Origin: Phoronis australis
Taxonomy: Eukaryota; Phoronida; Phoronidae
Assembly (NCBI GenBank): GCA_002633005.1
Contig: NMRA01000302.1
Location: 319,760 to 383,759 of the forward strand
Reading direction: 5' to 3'
Length of the DNA: 64,000 nt
The notes under the pieces are model-generated. The model had not been told where the DNA came from, made no database searches, and worked only from the letters and a program-made list of their open reading frames with translations. This document shows positions 10,468 to 21,846 of this stretch, in pieces; within the stretch, counting starts at the first letter, position 1; every line of letters starts with the position of its first letter. The position numbers and the translations under genes are program-made.

Positions 10468-13017
10468 CTACACATCTACATGTAAAAATATGTCAGTAAT
10501 GAAAAAGTTGACTAAAAACCTACCCTAATGTAAATTGGAAGAAAAATATAGATCTGTGACAAACAAAACGATGAACAAGGCATTATTTCACGATAATCTT
10601 CATATCTCAGAAGCCATAATAAAACGGACAGGAACAGATATTCATTGCATCATCTCTCTGCCAGATAGCTTCACAGACCCGCGTTCGCAATCTTTGTGCA
10701 GCTTTCAATCCCCGGGTGCACAGTGATGATGTGAATTAAGAACAGACACGTCAAACAAATAAATTGAAATACCAGCTACACATGTACCTTGCGAGAGTAC
10801 GTGTCTCATCATCAGGTGCATAGTGAAATGAACATGTTAAAAACAAAATGAACAGTGAAGGTGGAAACTAAGTATCAAGCTCGTCACTTAGATATCGACA
10901 GATAGGCGTATCCATTGTTCACTTTGTTTTATTTCTTATAATAAAGATAATGGCAAGCATTTATCGGTAACGGGCTGATGTGCACCCAAGGTATTATGAC
11001 CTGTATTGTTATGCCGTACAATCAGTAGGTGCGAATACCACACACTGTGGGAAGCCTACAACTCATGGAGCCATTGACCCAGTGTCCAGTAAACCGATGG
11101 GAGTTTGTCATTCATCACAGTTTTTTTTCATAACTGATCGTAAATGTACTTCAAAATCGTCAACCGAAATTTGTCGTTTTCTACACAAAGATTATCCGTA
11201 ATATTTACTACTGTAATCCGAGTTATTTTCCGGCCACAGGTGCAAACGCATAGTCTTGAATGAACCCATATCCGGCAAATATATGGACAACAGTCGGCAA
11301 AGAGAGTATTCCTTGTGCCCAATACAACCCTGTTTTATTCTTTCTTGTTTTATGCGCGTGACGTTGATTCTAATCATGGTGCTCCCTCTTGAAGTAGGCT
11401 AACTGGTCAACCGAAGTATAAAACACAAAATGATGTACACGGACACCGCGAAACGACAATTTCTAACGGACAGGCCATGCGTACGTGATCTCCAATACAA
11501 AATTGCATTCGGGAAAAGTCCGGAGAGTCCGTGGCAATTGTGCACCACGTGAACATACGCAAAACTATCGTCAACATAGCAAACACAAATGGGGATTTTG
11601 ACCGTATGATGAACGGCCCGTTTTTTACTTATGACATGAAAAATAGGGCAGCTTCCGTATTGGAACTCTTTAGAGTAATGAGAGCACGAATATGACTTCC
11701 GATGGATACCGACTCTGATTTGGTAAACAGAAATTCAATAATTATACAGTGGTTCGTTTAATTTAAGGCAGAGGAATAAAGTCCACTGCCGGTTCCTTCC
11801 ATTGTATAATTAGTTTAAGTGCATTAGTTTACTGTCTTTTTGCATTTTGACACCGGATGGGATCGAAATTCCCCGTTTCTGTTATCAGCCGCAGCCACTG
11901 ACTACTATTTTTTTCGCAGTGGGATGATGTCCTTGTTCATCCATTGATACACTGTATTTCGAAAGCTTTTTCGTTGAACAGCAGTGGAAATTTACCAGCA
12001 TTACGATAACATGAAAGATGTTGAAACGAATTGTTGATAGTCAATGTGACTATTGACCTTGGCTATGTTCTTTCATCGTTTGGACGTTAACATTTGTTTT
12101 GTGAGTTGAACTGGACACAATCTATCTCACATGTGCAATGGGAATTATCTAAAAGCAATGAACACTCGTGATTGCTACATGGAATTTTGCTTTAAGCATC
12201 AGATACCTGTGCTCTTTCTTCTAAGAACGCTGTAACACGTGAAGATGGCTGGAGAAATGGCCACCAGAGATAGACTAGGGTTTGGTGTAAACAGACCACG
12301 AAATTAAAACATGTCATTTCTTCATCGCCAATCTAAAGCCCAACCAACCTTAGCGAGTATCTTAACTGTGAAATAGCACGAGAAAAAAATTCCGTGAGTC
12401 GCTCCCTTATTATTAAAGCGAAGGGATAATGGTATTCATGAGCATTTCGTGAACGGCTTGAGTAACAAACGTTTACGTGTTTTGAGAAAAATACGGTATT
12501 GGTTAAGAATTTTTAAAACGTCTAATGTTAGATGTTTAAACTTTTAGGATCTGGAGTAGAAAATGTCTACTTTTAATAGAAAATATTGGGTTCAAAATGT
12601 TAGTAATTGCTATTTCACTGGTTTTGGCGCCGGCTGGTTGGATCAAGGAGTTGGAGGGTGAATATTATATAACGGGGAATGTAATCAGTATTATATAACG
12701 GGGAATGTAATCAGTATTATATAACGGGGAATGTAATCAGTATTATATAACGGGGAATGTAATCAGTATTATATAACGGGGAATGTAATCAGTATTATAT
12801 AACGGGGAATGTAATCAGCGCTGTGAGACATTGATACCAACTGCCAAAACTAGATTCTTGTTGCAAAGCTATGAAGTCAACTTACTTTCTCAATCGTTAA
12901 GCGCCAGACGTGATTCAGACGTGCAGGCCAATTTTAATGAGTGTTAAGGGAAGTCATATCAGGATTCAGAGTCAGGTAATAGGCTACTGTACCTCGAAAA
13001 CAGAGCGAAAACCGTAC
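10468..13017. other. Inter-exon region, gene A (tail exon to Ig1b)
   Basis: 10.47-10.7 kb matches 37.05-37.33 kb. 11.13-11.34 kb matches 41.85-42.06 kb and is the best place to look for the missing Ig1 third exon, but the alignment carries a 2-bp gap that breaks either frame. 12.48-13.0 kb matches 45.37-45.72 kb. The rest is non-coding as far as I can see. Confidence 0.5.
12664..12818 (+). repeat. 26-bp minisatellite, six copies
   Basis: Unit begins ATTATATAACGGGGAATG and the next copy follows every 26 bp; six copies are essentially identical. Segment B has a single diverged version at about 45.52-45.56 kb, flanked by the same GTTGGATCAAGGAGTTGG. There are no spacers, so it is not a CRISPR array. 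Confidence 0.97.
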
Positions 13018-13156
13018 CTATAATTGTTTCCTTCTGTGTACGTGGTTTCCTTGGATATAATCACTGTCCTATCGTCAGTACTAAGTTTCACATCGTGAAT
13101 AAGCCTTATGTTTTTAAAGTCACTGTCTGTTTCATACAGACTCACGGAGTTTGGTC
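13018..13156 (-). CDS. Gene A exon: Ig1, second part (1-2 exon, 139 nt)
   Basis: The acceptor is GTTTCTTTTCAG and the donor is TATAG|GTACGG. It enters in phase 1 and leaves in phase 2. The frame contains SVSLYET, FKNIRLIH, IISKETTY and ends EGNNY, just before the place where Ig2 has its second cysteine. The B copy has identical length and boundaries. About 11 of 45 residues differ, and seven of these lie between the VKL and IISK strands, in what should be a surface loop. The following exon (phase 2 in) was not identified. Confidence 0.82.
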
Positions 13157-14991
13157 CTGAAAAGAAACTATCAGTCACTTGCCTTGGCTGTGTTTCGGAA
13201 ACGCAAGAATCTCGTGAAGAAAATCATTGTGATCCCTTGCTACGCTTGTTACACCATAGACTATGGTGCATGGACCGCCAACTCCGCATACATTCAATGG
13301 ACGAATTCTGTGCTCTTACGCATAAGCCGTTACGTCATTATTCTCTAGCGACACTTGGCCAAATCATCTGGTGTTATTTCCGGCAAGAACGCCGTCAAAT
13401 CATGGTCGGTTGTTGTGTGGTCGGGTGGTAGTATAATTGATAAAAGTACCCACGATACCTATTGTTCTGCTATTGGAAGACTGAACAGCGTTTCAATGCT
13501 GAATTTTTTTTTCGTGTTACTGAACGATAAAGTAGATGCGAGAATTTCCCGTCACAGTACACTAACTGCAAACTACACCAGATAATTCAGGAGAGTTGCG
13601 AATCTGTTGTCTATAATCTACGGTTACACACAGAAATATATCGCAACGTTTTAGCGCGAGGTTCTTACGTCTAAGGAACGCACGCCAGGTGTTAATCAAA
13701 GTAGCGTCTCTGACCAAAAGACCAAGATTGTTCACCTGAGGTAAACCAACGCTTTCTAGTGGCTAGCAGACATTTATTTTTCATTAGAGACTTTTCTGAA
13801 TGCGATTAAAGATGAATGCAAGTATTGGTGGACTTGAGGCAAAATTATTAAAAGATGACAGTGGTCATTCAGAAAACCAGATAGCAAATCTTACAATCTT
13901 TCAAAAGATCTAAACCCTGTTTTGGAGAATCAACCAAACCTCGTTCTGTAACCTTCTAATTTGTGATTGGTGTATCACTTTGAGTGGTAACAGGTGGATT
14001 GAACTAAAAACTCGTACTCCATATGTCACACGGTGGATATTATGGTTCTTTGTGGGCTGACTCTCAACAAAGTTACAATGTACTAACTCGCCGAAAGCGT
14101 AGGTTACGTTCATCCATTTAACAGACTTTGAATTAAGTTTTGAAATTTTGTTCCAAATTTTGAGGATTGTCGATGATTACAGAGCAATATTTTTGTTTCA
14201 GACAAATGGTTGGGAAGGTTGTTCTTAATGTCTTTTGATAGGCTGAAACCGGATGTGGTTCCCGGTGTAGATGGGAATAACTTATTCTATTACCAAAACC
14301 GAGACCGTCAAAACTCAAGAAACATCTGTCTCCCGTCGCTTCCAGCATGCCAACGACAGCATGACTAGTTGAATCTGAACAATGCCACTGGCGAAAAGGA
14401 TGTTTGCACAAAAGTATAAGCGGATCATTACAATATGTTGTGGTTTCTTTAAAAATGCCCATTAAAATACGAGCAATGCCATTTAAGTTGTACGCAAAAC
14501 TAAACTAGGAAAATGGGCAAAACTTCCCGGGCGCTGGCTGTTGGTAACATTTTACAATACTGCATTATACATATTTTTCTCATTTTCCTCTTACCTTTCT
14601 GTTAAAACCAACCCAAAAACTCAAATTTCGCTCAGTTCCAGAGAAAATAAAGTAGGCCTACTAGTGACCTATTCAAACTAGGTAGCCATTTGGAATGCGC
14701 GATTTTTGCCAAGTGGCTGCTAATCTCAATGTTTCGTAGCTGAAACTGAATGCCTCGATGTTCAAAAAGTCATTCAAAACTGCTAAAAGGTGGGGTGAGA
14801 CAGGAATAGGGCGGGAGACAAGAAGAACAAGACAGATGGGAGAAAGGAGGAGAAAGGGGCGGAGAGCGGGTAGGGGGAGACAGTCACAGGGCCGAGAGAC
14901 ATTGTGTGTCTCTGTGTCTGTGTCTGTGTCTCTGTGTGTGTGCGTGCGTGCGTGCGTGCGTGTGTCTGTGTCAAGCGTCCAATATTCTTAC
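13157..14991. other. Intron, gene A (Ig1a to Ig1b)
   Basis: 13.63-14.6 kb matches 45.9-46.62 kb and 48.85-49.10 kb of B, with a 2.2-kb insertion in B between. Next to the Ig1a donor are a GT-rich microsatellite (14903-14970) and, beyond it, a GA-rich stretch (14780-14890). Confidence 0.55.
14780..14970 (+). repeat. GA-rich and GT-rich microsatellites
   Basis: A purine-rich GAGA/GGAGA stretch is followed by alternating TG with TGCG and TCTG variants. The B intron has the same order (49290-49400 and 49577-49690), with much longer TG runs. They lie just inside the intron after the Ig1a exon. Confidence 0.85.
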
Positions 14992-15108
14992 CTGCACTGA
15001 AGTCTTCCTGGCCATCCATAAAATGAGCTCTGCAGACGATCGTCAGTTTTTCACCGTTCTTTTTACTGTTCCAGCCCGTTGACGCTAACTTCGAAATGCG
15101 GGGTGACC
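14992..15108 (-). CDS. Gene A exon: Ig1, first part (1-1 exon, 117 nt)
   Basis: Entry and exit are both phase 1, with acceptor TTATTTCAG and donor GCAG|GTAAGA. It encodes the start of an Ig-like domain: a PRI strand, a tryptophan, then [12 protein letters not shown], whose cysteine sits at residue 25 of the exon. The Ig2 first-part exon has its cysteine at exactly the same exon position, so the two Ig units are paralogues with the same internal introns. Six of 38 residues differ from B. The downstream intron starts with TG and GA repeats in both copies. Confidence 0.85.
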
Positions 15109-16494
15109 CTGAAATAAGTGATCGTCCACTGTACCAAATTCCAATAGGCCAACCTAATAATATGCGTTTGATTAACCACACCACAACAAGAATTGTACCA
15201 TCGACATGCCGAAGGTTCCAGAGCTTATGACAATGATAATCAGTTCTAAATCCTGTCTAGCACAAACCAAAGTAAACATTTTTGTTGTTTTTTTATTGAT
15301 ATTTTTGACAAATTATTGTTATCTTCGCCTGAGCTAGGCAAACAGTGACAAAAAGGACGAGTGAATATTAAAAATGGACTCTATCGAGGCACGTGTCCTA
15401 AAAGCTTTGCCTATGCTCAACCCACCTCTAAAAGGTACACTTTAACTAGAACCTTGTTGTTTGAAGCCACTTATTATCCTGTTTAGTGTTCCGAGAAGGT
15501 TGAAAGAAATGCTTCACACAATCTATTGAATTAAAGTGTACTTTTATTTAATGATGCATTTAACCGAGATGTACGGGATAGTGTCCCACTGATAATTTCA
15601 TAAAAAGAATGCTGTTAAAGGAAATTTGAATTTACATGGAAATGTTTCGATAATTCATTACTTAAATTATTTTGCAAACATTTTTAGTCTGGTCTGCACG
15701 TCACCTGTTTAAGACTTGCGTATTCATATTAATTTACTTCATCAAATATTGAGCATAAATTAAGACAAATTCGCTGTTCTATTAATACGTAATTTCGAAT
15801 GAGATAGTTCTGCAAAAATTGTCTTCCTGTGTCCTATGTGGTGAAGTGCCGGGCTGAATATAGGCGAGAATATAGATCGCGAGACTTGTTGAAGAATTTT
15901 TATTGAACCTGAAACAGGAGCTAAGTTTTCCATTTTATATTCGTTTTATTTTCCCTTCATTTAAGAGTTGCATCTGGAACCAAATACGGAAGAATGCAGC
16001 TCATGAAGATTTTTTTTGTACTTTTGTATCTTTTCAGTTCGGGTGGGTGGTGGCTTAAAAAGTAAAACTTTAATAAAGTACATGTATGTAGATTTTGAAT
16101 TTTTGAATTATAAGCTTTTGAGGGGTTTAAGGATCTTTTTTTAACTAAACTAATTTTGAACTTTGCCAGCCGGTACTCAAACTTACTAGGTTTACGTCAC
16201 GTTTTATCCTGCGCGTCAGAAATATTTTCGAAGATAGCCAACAGAAGACAAAGCAACATGTATTGTTCCCTTTGCGTTGAAATCGGGCAATGTTTGATGC
16301 GTGAAGCGACCGCCTTCTCCGGTGGACAATTCGGGGGTTCTCTAGTCTGTTTTGTATGGCTGTCCAATCAATTTCGAATAAACCACTCACAGACTTGCAG
16401 TATTGTGCAAATAAAATAAAGTGATTTAACCATTTTCCGGTTGAAAAAACGTAAACCATCCTCTAAAAGTACGACCTTCTCTCGACGTACATAC
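15109..16494. other. Intron, gene A (CCP to Ig1a)
   Basis: 15.1-15.4 kb matches 49.85-50.15 kb. 15.4-16.45 kb is AT-rich with no supported coding sequence or repeat. Confidence 0.5.
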
Positions 16495-16695
16495 ATTTGC
16501 ACTTGTGTTTGTCGTTATCAAATTTGTCCCACTTGTTGTTGCCCATGCACGTCGCTTCGATTGCATTATCTTTGCGTTCCTCATCACCGTTGAATTTGTG
16601 GCCACGTATACAATCGTGCGTTATCTTCACACCCCTCGCGACCTCTCCCGTGCGAGACGGTTTGTAGCCAAAGTACTTTTCGATTTTACACATCT
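16495..16695 (-). CDS. Gene A exon: CCP/sushi domain
   Basis: A 201-nt exon with phase 1 at both ends, the classic arrangement for a mobile CCP (complement control protein, sushi) module. The acceptor is CGATTGCAG and the donor is GTATGT. The four expected cysteines are near residues 3, 29, 50 and 66, with the conserved tryptophan at 56 (GNNKW), and the domain is flanked by EMC at its start and HKCK at its end. About 58 of 67 residues match the copy in B. CCP domains usually bind protein ligands. The spacing between Cys1 and Cys2 is normal, but the loop between Cys2 and Cys3 is lysine/aspartate-rich. The domain call is from cysteine pattern and exon phase, not a profile search. Confidence 0.85.
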
Positions 16696-17961
16696 CTGCA
16701 ATCGAATTGCGTTGCAAGTGATTAATTCGACTGTTCATTATCGTCTGAGGCCTGTTAGGCTACCACATCAACGTTTCAGAGTTAACTATTTCAACTGTAA
16801 GTAACCCATTGCAATCATAAGAATGTTTTGGTTCCTATGAGTAGCGAAAAGGTTGGTGTTTAAGTAGCTAAGCACGCGTGCTCTCCGCGGAGTAGTAAGT
16901 TTCACAAGTAAATTTGTTTCCTTACCAACCGAGTCGCTCCTCAGGAAATTGTGAACCTTGTTTACCTGGTTGTACCTACGAGCAAATATCTTAGCTCTAA
17001 GCCCTACAAAGTATATGATTTTCTTAAAGGTAAATTAATTTCGTAACAAAATTGATTATTATTATTTACTTGTGATTATTTTCGGTTATTGAAAGAAATT
17101 TTAAAACTATTCTTCTTCCAATCATATTGGTCTTATTTCAACAGTCATGATACTAACAGCATTTTTGAGGGAAGTGTGTCTCAGATTTTTTAAATAGGTC
17201 CTAGTTTTTCGGAACGAAGCCTTCAAAAATCAAGAGTACGGCCAACTTGGCTCAATATTTCTTGCAAAATCGATAATTAAAAAATACGACCTATTTTATT
17301 ATTCACCTGTTAACGGAATACTAATATGATTAGATGAACAATATTTTTAAAAACTCTGTTCAAAGTCAAAGAAAATCTTTTAACCAAAAACTAATTTTTG
17401 GTAAAATAATAAAGACAATGAATAAGAATAAAAATGTTGATAGGAAATTTATTCACCATTCATGAAAAAATATTTTATAGAGGTTAGAGCAAAAGAATTT
17501 AAGATATTTGCTCATAAGTACAACATGGTAACTAAGGTTCACGGTTATCTTAAGCGAAATTAAATGTCAAATTGTCACTCTGCCGTAAATTGAATGATAT
17601 GATAATATAGAACAAGGGCCTATTACTTTTGTGGATGTTCGTCCTCTCGAGTAAGTCTGGATGCAACAACGCTAGCGAAAACGCCTGTAGTTTGGGGGTA
17701 ACTGAAACCTCCGGATAAGCTCCAGCAGAAGTGACTCCTTTGACCGTTCACAATACTGGCGTTTTTGATGCTGGCGTCAGTGCCATGCAAAAAATCTAGC
17801 GCTTTATCCAGCGTACGATACGGGTAAAAAAGTAGCTTAGTGAGATGAGATAGGACTATTTTTAGAAAACAAATGTGTACAGGTCAACGCTGCAATTCCT
17901 CTGATGTCAACGATAACCCAGTGACTTTTTAAATTTTGCACGTGACACATGGCAGTCTTAC
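16696..17961. other. Intron, gene A (signal peptide to CCP)
   Basis: Matches 57147-57763 in B, with extra sequence in A at 16.95-17.55 kb that includes the repeat also found at 8.91-9.11 kb. A short AG/GT-bounded block at 17627-17684 is conserved but does not fit the phases. Confidence 0.55.
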
Positions 17962-18043
17962 CTCCAGTGGCCTGAGATATGAGAAGGCAGACGGCAATGT
18001 GTACCGGAAACACAACTGAAACAAGATGCGAAATAACGTGCAT
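17962..18043 (-). CDS. Gene A exon 1: signal peptide
   Basis: Starts at an ATG and runs 27 codons plus one base into a strong donor (GGAG|GTAAGA), so it exits in phase 1. The peptide begins MHVISHLVSVVFPVHIA and has a hydrophobic core followed by a small-residue region (LISQATG), as in a cleavable secretion signal. The copy in B (57764-57845) has exactly the same length and the same donor, with mostly conservative changes. Joined to the next exon, the mature protein would begin close to the first CCP cysteine. The 5' UTR and promoter were not located; a Penelope element begins about 290 bp upstream. Confidence 0.85.
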
Positions 18044-18649
18044 AAGTCTCGCCTGGACATTCCTTGGTCTTTGGTAACACCAACAATTTTAAACACTTTA
18101 ATTTTTCTAAAGAAACATTACAGAATTTGAACACACTGACTGCTAGCTAACATTACATCCGGCATTGAGTCATCCGTAGATATCATAAAGTATTTGAAAT
18201 CATCACGGTTGGTTTACTGATGCCGACGTGTGCCCCATGTTTCTTACATTGCCTTTCAGTGAACCAACAAATTGACTATAGCAACTCAGTAATTAAAATA
18301 ACAGATCAGTTTTTGGCCACAATAAGATTAAAAACCGGACTATCGCCGCACAAATAAAAAAGTTCATGTTCAATTCAACGTTTCGTTTTTTCATTAGACA
18401 TCATCAGGATCATATTTACAACAATTTAGGACAACAAGTGCCAACATACAGCTCAGGTAACATCCATAGAGTGAAGTGAGAGATACATAGAATATAGTCA
18501 GTAGCTGGTCATCACCATAGTTGCAGGGTCACTGAGCTCTGCATGTTATTCAGAGAATCAGTGGCATGCTGGTTTTGAATGGCCAATGACTCTTTAATGT
18601 ACAGTAACTCCTTATTATGTTCTCTGCAGATAATACTAACAGAGTTGGC

Positions 18650-19495
18650 TTAGTGATTGTAGCGAATACAATGCTTATACATGTATGTGTTACTTTTCTC
18701 TGAGGTGTGATGTTCTTTCAACCTGTCACAGAGGCGTCTTTGTGTGAGTCCTATATAGAATTCCTTACAGTTGTCACATTCAACCTCATACACAACCTTG
18801 TTTTTGTTCAATAAAGGGATGGGTGACTTGAGTTTAATCAGCATATTGGAAAGTTTCCGAAGAGGTTTGAAAACAACTATCAGTTCAACTGCTGGGTCTA
18901 TGCAATGAATAAGGCGACATAACTGACGTTTCAATTTTATACTACTTGGCCCGGTGTAACCAAGAGAAAAGAAAACTTTCTTTTTCTCGGTTCTAATAAC
19001 AGCTACCTTATCTGCCTTATTCATTTTTGAAAGAAAGTGCCTTTTACAGCTATTCAGAAAATTCAGAGGATAACCATTGGCACGAAATAACTGGAAAATC
19101 GTAGCTACGTCACTATCAAAATTTAAATTGGTGGAGCAGATTCTCCAGGCACGGTGTAACAAGCAATTGACTAGACCTCTCTTGTACTGGATAGTCACAA
19201 AACTATCAATTTTAAGATAATGTCCAGAAAAACTGGGCTTACGATACACAGATGTAACAACGGTGCTATTCTCACGTTCAACCAAGACATCTAGAAAAGG
19301 TAAACACGACTCAGATTCAATGGTGAAGTTGATGGACGGATGCATATTGTTCATGTGATTAAAAAAGGTGTTGACTGCGCTCTTGGACGAAAACACAACA
19401 AACGTATCGTCAACATACCTACGATAAAATTGTGGTTTACAATACGGTGGACAACTAGCCATAGCCTCAGTCTCGAGACTGTTTAACAGAACCAT
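18650..19495 (-). pseudogene. Penelope-like reverse transcriptase C-terminus with GIY-YIG endonuclease
   Basis: Open frame of 281 codons. It has the RT catalytic box RRYVDDTFVVF near residue 25-35, the thumb region, then the GIY-YIG start (VVYEVECDNCKEFYIGLTQ) and RLCDRLKEHH near residue 235-265, the order typical of Penelope-like elements. The N-terminal RT motifs are absent from this strand because of the head-to-head junction, so it cannot be a full polyprotein. The frame ends early (HCIRYNH) relative to full elements. Confidence 0.9.
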
Positions 19496-19504
19496 TTTCT
19501 GTTT

Positions 19505-19805
19505 GATGATAACTTTTATGATCAGATTGACGGAATAGCCATGGGTTCACTCCTGGGACCAGTGTTAGCTAATAGTTTCTTGTGCAATCTCGAGACTGAA
19601 GTCACCCATCCCTTTATTGAACAAGAGCAATGTTGTGTATAAGGTTGAATGTGACAACTGTAAGGAATTCTACATAGGACTCACACAGAGACGCCTCTGT
19701 GACAGGTTGAAAGAACATCACACCGCAGAGAAAATGCATTGTATTAGCTACAGTCACCAAGCCAACTCTGTTAGTATTATCTGCAGAGAACTTAATAAGG
19801 AGTAA
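19505..19805 (+). pseudogene. Internally deleted Penelope RT / GIY-YIG remnant (right arm)
   Basis: The plus strand encodes YDQIDGIAMGSLLGPVLAN, the RT motif that precedes the YVDD box. It breaks just after LETE and resumes at PLLNKSNVVYKVECDNCKEF in the GIY-YIG domain, losing roughly 600 bp. It is about 95% similar to the left arm where they overlap. Confidence 0.85.
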
Positions 19806-20090
19806 CTGTACATTAAAGTGTCATTGGCCATTCAGAATCAGCATGCCACTGATTCTCTGAATAACATATGCAGAGCTCAGTGACCCTGCAACTATGGTGA
19901 TGACCAGCTACTGACTATATTCTATGTATCTCTCCCTTAATTCTATGGATGTTACCTGAGCTGTATGTTGGCACTTGTTGTCCTAAATTGTTGTAAATAT
20001 GATCCTGATGATGTCTAATGAAAAGACAAATAGTTGAATTGAACATGAACTTTTTTATTTGTGCAGCGATAGTCCGGTTTTTAAAATAAC

Positions 20091-21741
20091 AGAAGTTGTT
20101 AGCCAAAGCCTAGACAAAGCCATCAATATCTATTTTTTGCGAGACGCCAATCAATTAGTCACTGGCCAGCAAGCTAACTGCACGTGTATGCCTGAACGTC
20201 AAAACACAAGAGCTACGGTTCAAGTTTAAAGTTGTTAAATTCATAAATGCTCGTGTAGCGTTTCACAAAGTAGTTATAACAGGAACGAATTTTTTTAGTT
20301 ACCCAAACTAAATTCTATCACTCTTTAAATACTCGAATTTTGCAGAAGGATACGTGAATACATTCCGTCTTTAGATGACTAGAACAGGCAGAATGGAGTT
20401 ATGGAAGGAAAGAAGCGACGCTCACAATTTCAGTTCGCTACAAGTCTTTTTGCGGTCCTCGAGCAATGAGATTTACATCAAAATGTAACATGTCTACAGG
20501 GCATGTAGGTTGATGCAACTCCGACGACGCTAGGAGAGTCATTTCCTATTTCTCCACTTTAAAAAAAATAGGTGTCAATTTCAAAATAGTGCGCTCGTGA
20601 CACAACGCCCACATTTGTTCGATTTTTGGTCTGGTGAATTGGCATTTTTTCAGAGGTGGTAAAAACTTCGCCACAAAGAGAATTGGCTCAGATTTCGGCT
20701 GCTGGTAACAAAATGATCAAAGCTACTAACGAATTGAAACCTTTCCTAGCAATTTGTATACAGCTATGCTCCCCAATAACCATTTCTTGAGCAGAACCTA
20801 TCATTTATTAGGAAGGGATGGGACAAAAGATCAGCCTCCCGTTCAGTAACGCTACGACCTCGCTAAAAAGCAAGACTTCGCGAGAATACGTGAGATTTCG
20901 CCGTGTATTTTGCATAAGAACACGTGAATTTGACTAGGTTTTAGCTAGGTCCTAGCGTAGGTCCTAGCGTCTACTGAACGCACGCCAGACTAACGCCTCA
21001 CCCAGTCCAGCCAAAGCGCCTCTTAGCAACTACCGAAGACACCGGGATGCACGACCAAAGTCCAAGAGTAACCTTTCGACAACTCGCCACCCAGATAGAA
21101 ACGAAACGTGTGTTGTGACACACATTGTGGCACTCGACACATGTTGTCCCCGAGTATTGTTATATGTGGCTGTGGTAAAAAAGTGTATAAATTCATGTAT
21201 ATAGCTTTTGAAAGACTAGCAAAATAAAATCTAACAAAAACTGGAGCTAGAATGCCTTCGTTATGCTGTTTCTTGCGGATCTACAGCAAAGTGCCAAGAA
21301 ATAGAGTGTTATTTAATTAATGGCCAATATCTTTTTTCGCCGATTCTTTAATCAATGTTTCTTCTTTCCTTAGGTTGCGTACACTTCCCTGCACTGAATT
21401 TACTTGGAATGGTTTCTCTGTCACGAGTTTTTAGCATTTTAATAGCAGCAAATTGAATTTCCGATTATCTTTTCCTTCAGCGCAGCTCTCGTTATCTCAC
21501 GAACGATGTCGATGTCGCAAAGTTCGAGCAAATGGCACGTGTGTGTGTCAAGTTGACGCGAATTTTTCTTTGTTACAAGTGGCGGAATTGACCACAGCCA
21601 GACGAATTTTCCAATGACTCTTAAACGTACAAATATATACACAAAACGTACCGAGGGTGGCGTTCATGAAGTAATATCGAACGAGACATTATTCCACTTA
21701 TCGACCGAGACCGAAGGTGCTGCAACTACTTTCCATGTCAG
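20091..21741. other. Upstream region of gene A, no gene seen
   Basis: Contains the young MITE at 20832-20988 and, at 21.31-21.55 kb, a diverged copy of the module repeated at 23.1 and 23.6 kb. 21.63-21.70 kb matches 53.06-53.14 kb of B. Confidence 0.45.
20832..20988. mobile_element. Young MITE copy, 157 bp
   Basis: Terminal inverted repeats CGTTCAGTA(G)ACGCTA.GACCT at both ends (core 20840-20980, 141 bp). A second copy of the same size lies at 40782-40938. The internal sequence has GCGAGA.TACGTGAGAT and CCGTGTATTTT. No coding capacity. Confidence 0.85.
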
Positions 21742-21846
21742 AGGTCACTGTTGAAGTAGTGCGGGAGCTGAATACGGAAAACATTATTACATGTACATGG
21801 CCGTATTGCAATCGACAGATTCAACGCTTATGGGATAAACATAAAG
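21742..21846 (+). CDS. Candidate Ig-like half-exon on the plus strand, A copy
   Basis: Acceptor CATGTCAG is followed by a phase-1 frame: VTVEVVRELNTENIITCTWPY, an Ig-like strand with ITCTW. The B copy (53694-53801) has an acceptor, the same frame and a donor AAAAAG|GTTGGA, and would be a 108-nt 1-1 exon, like the Ig first-part exons. In A the donor is changed to GGCTGG, so this copy may be dead or spliced elsewhere. The exon is on the strand opposite the receptor gene. Confidence 0.4.

Larger units (their letters stand above)
1254..18043 (-). other. Gene A: predicted SP-CCP-Ig-Ig-GPI receptor-like gene (multi-exon)
   Basis: Gene model built by comparison with segment B. In minus-strand order the exons are signal peptide (18043-17962), CCP (16695-16495), Ig1 first part (15108-14992), Ig1 second part (13156-13018), Ig2 first part (6518-6408), Ig2 second part (4856-4697), Ig2 third part (3735-3659) and a C-terminal GPI-like exon (1390-1254). 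Every boundary has AG/GT and the same exon length in gene B. Phases chain correctly except between Ig1b (exit 2) and Ig2a (entry 1), so at least one exon with length 2 modulo 3 is missing. By analogy with Ig2c it should be about 77 nt and carry the second Ig1 cysteine. The predicted product is a secreted or GPI-anchored surface protein; ligand and role are unknown. An innate-immune or allorecognition role is inference from the domains and tandem duplication. Two separate genes, or alternative isoforms, remain possible. Confidence 0.75.
18330..20090. mobile_element. Penelope-like element, head-to-head (foldback) arrangement
   Basis: Two arms of one Penelope family face each other. The left arm is a minus-strand RT C-terminus, GIY-YIG domain and 3' UTR (19495-18330). 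The right arm is plus-strand, has a short RT piece (IDGIAMGSLLGPVLAN) joined by deletion to the GIY-YIG region, then the same 3' UTR (to about 20085). The arms' ends (18330-18815 and 19602-20085) form a long, near-identical inverted repeat. They meet near 19488-19590, where both contain CTCGAGACTGA. Segment B lacks it. Confidence 0.88.

Noticed and set aside
11128-11377. Conserved block considered as the missing Ig1 third exon
   Set aside because: A 2-bp gap between copies breaks either frame, and no shared donor or cysteine position could be found.
12664-12818. CRISPR-like array
   Set aside because: The 26-bp units are contiguous with no unique spacers; this is a minisatellite in a eukaryotic genome.
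16156-16419. Plus- and minus-strand frames of 87-104 codons at 16.1-16.5 kb
   Set aside because: Located in the CCP-Ig1a intron, not conserved with B, no motif.
17627-17684. Short AG/GT-bounded block (GVFASVVASR... / GVFAIAVASR...) in the first intron, B 57472-57532
   Set aside because: Lengths (58 and 61) differ by one codon and look coding, but exit phase 2 cannot join the phase-1 CCP exon, and A's donor is weak. Left out of the model.
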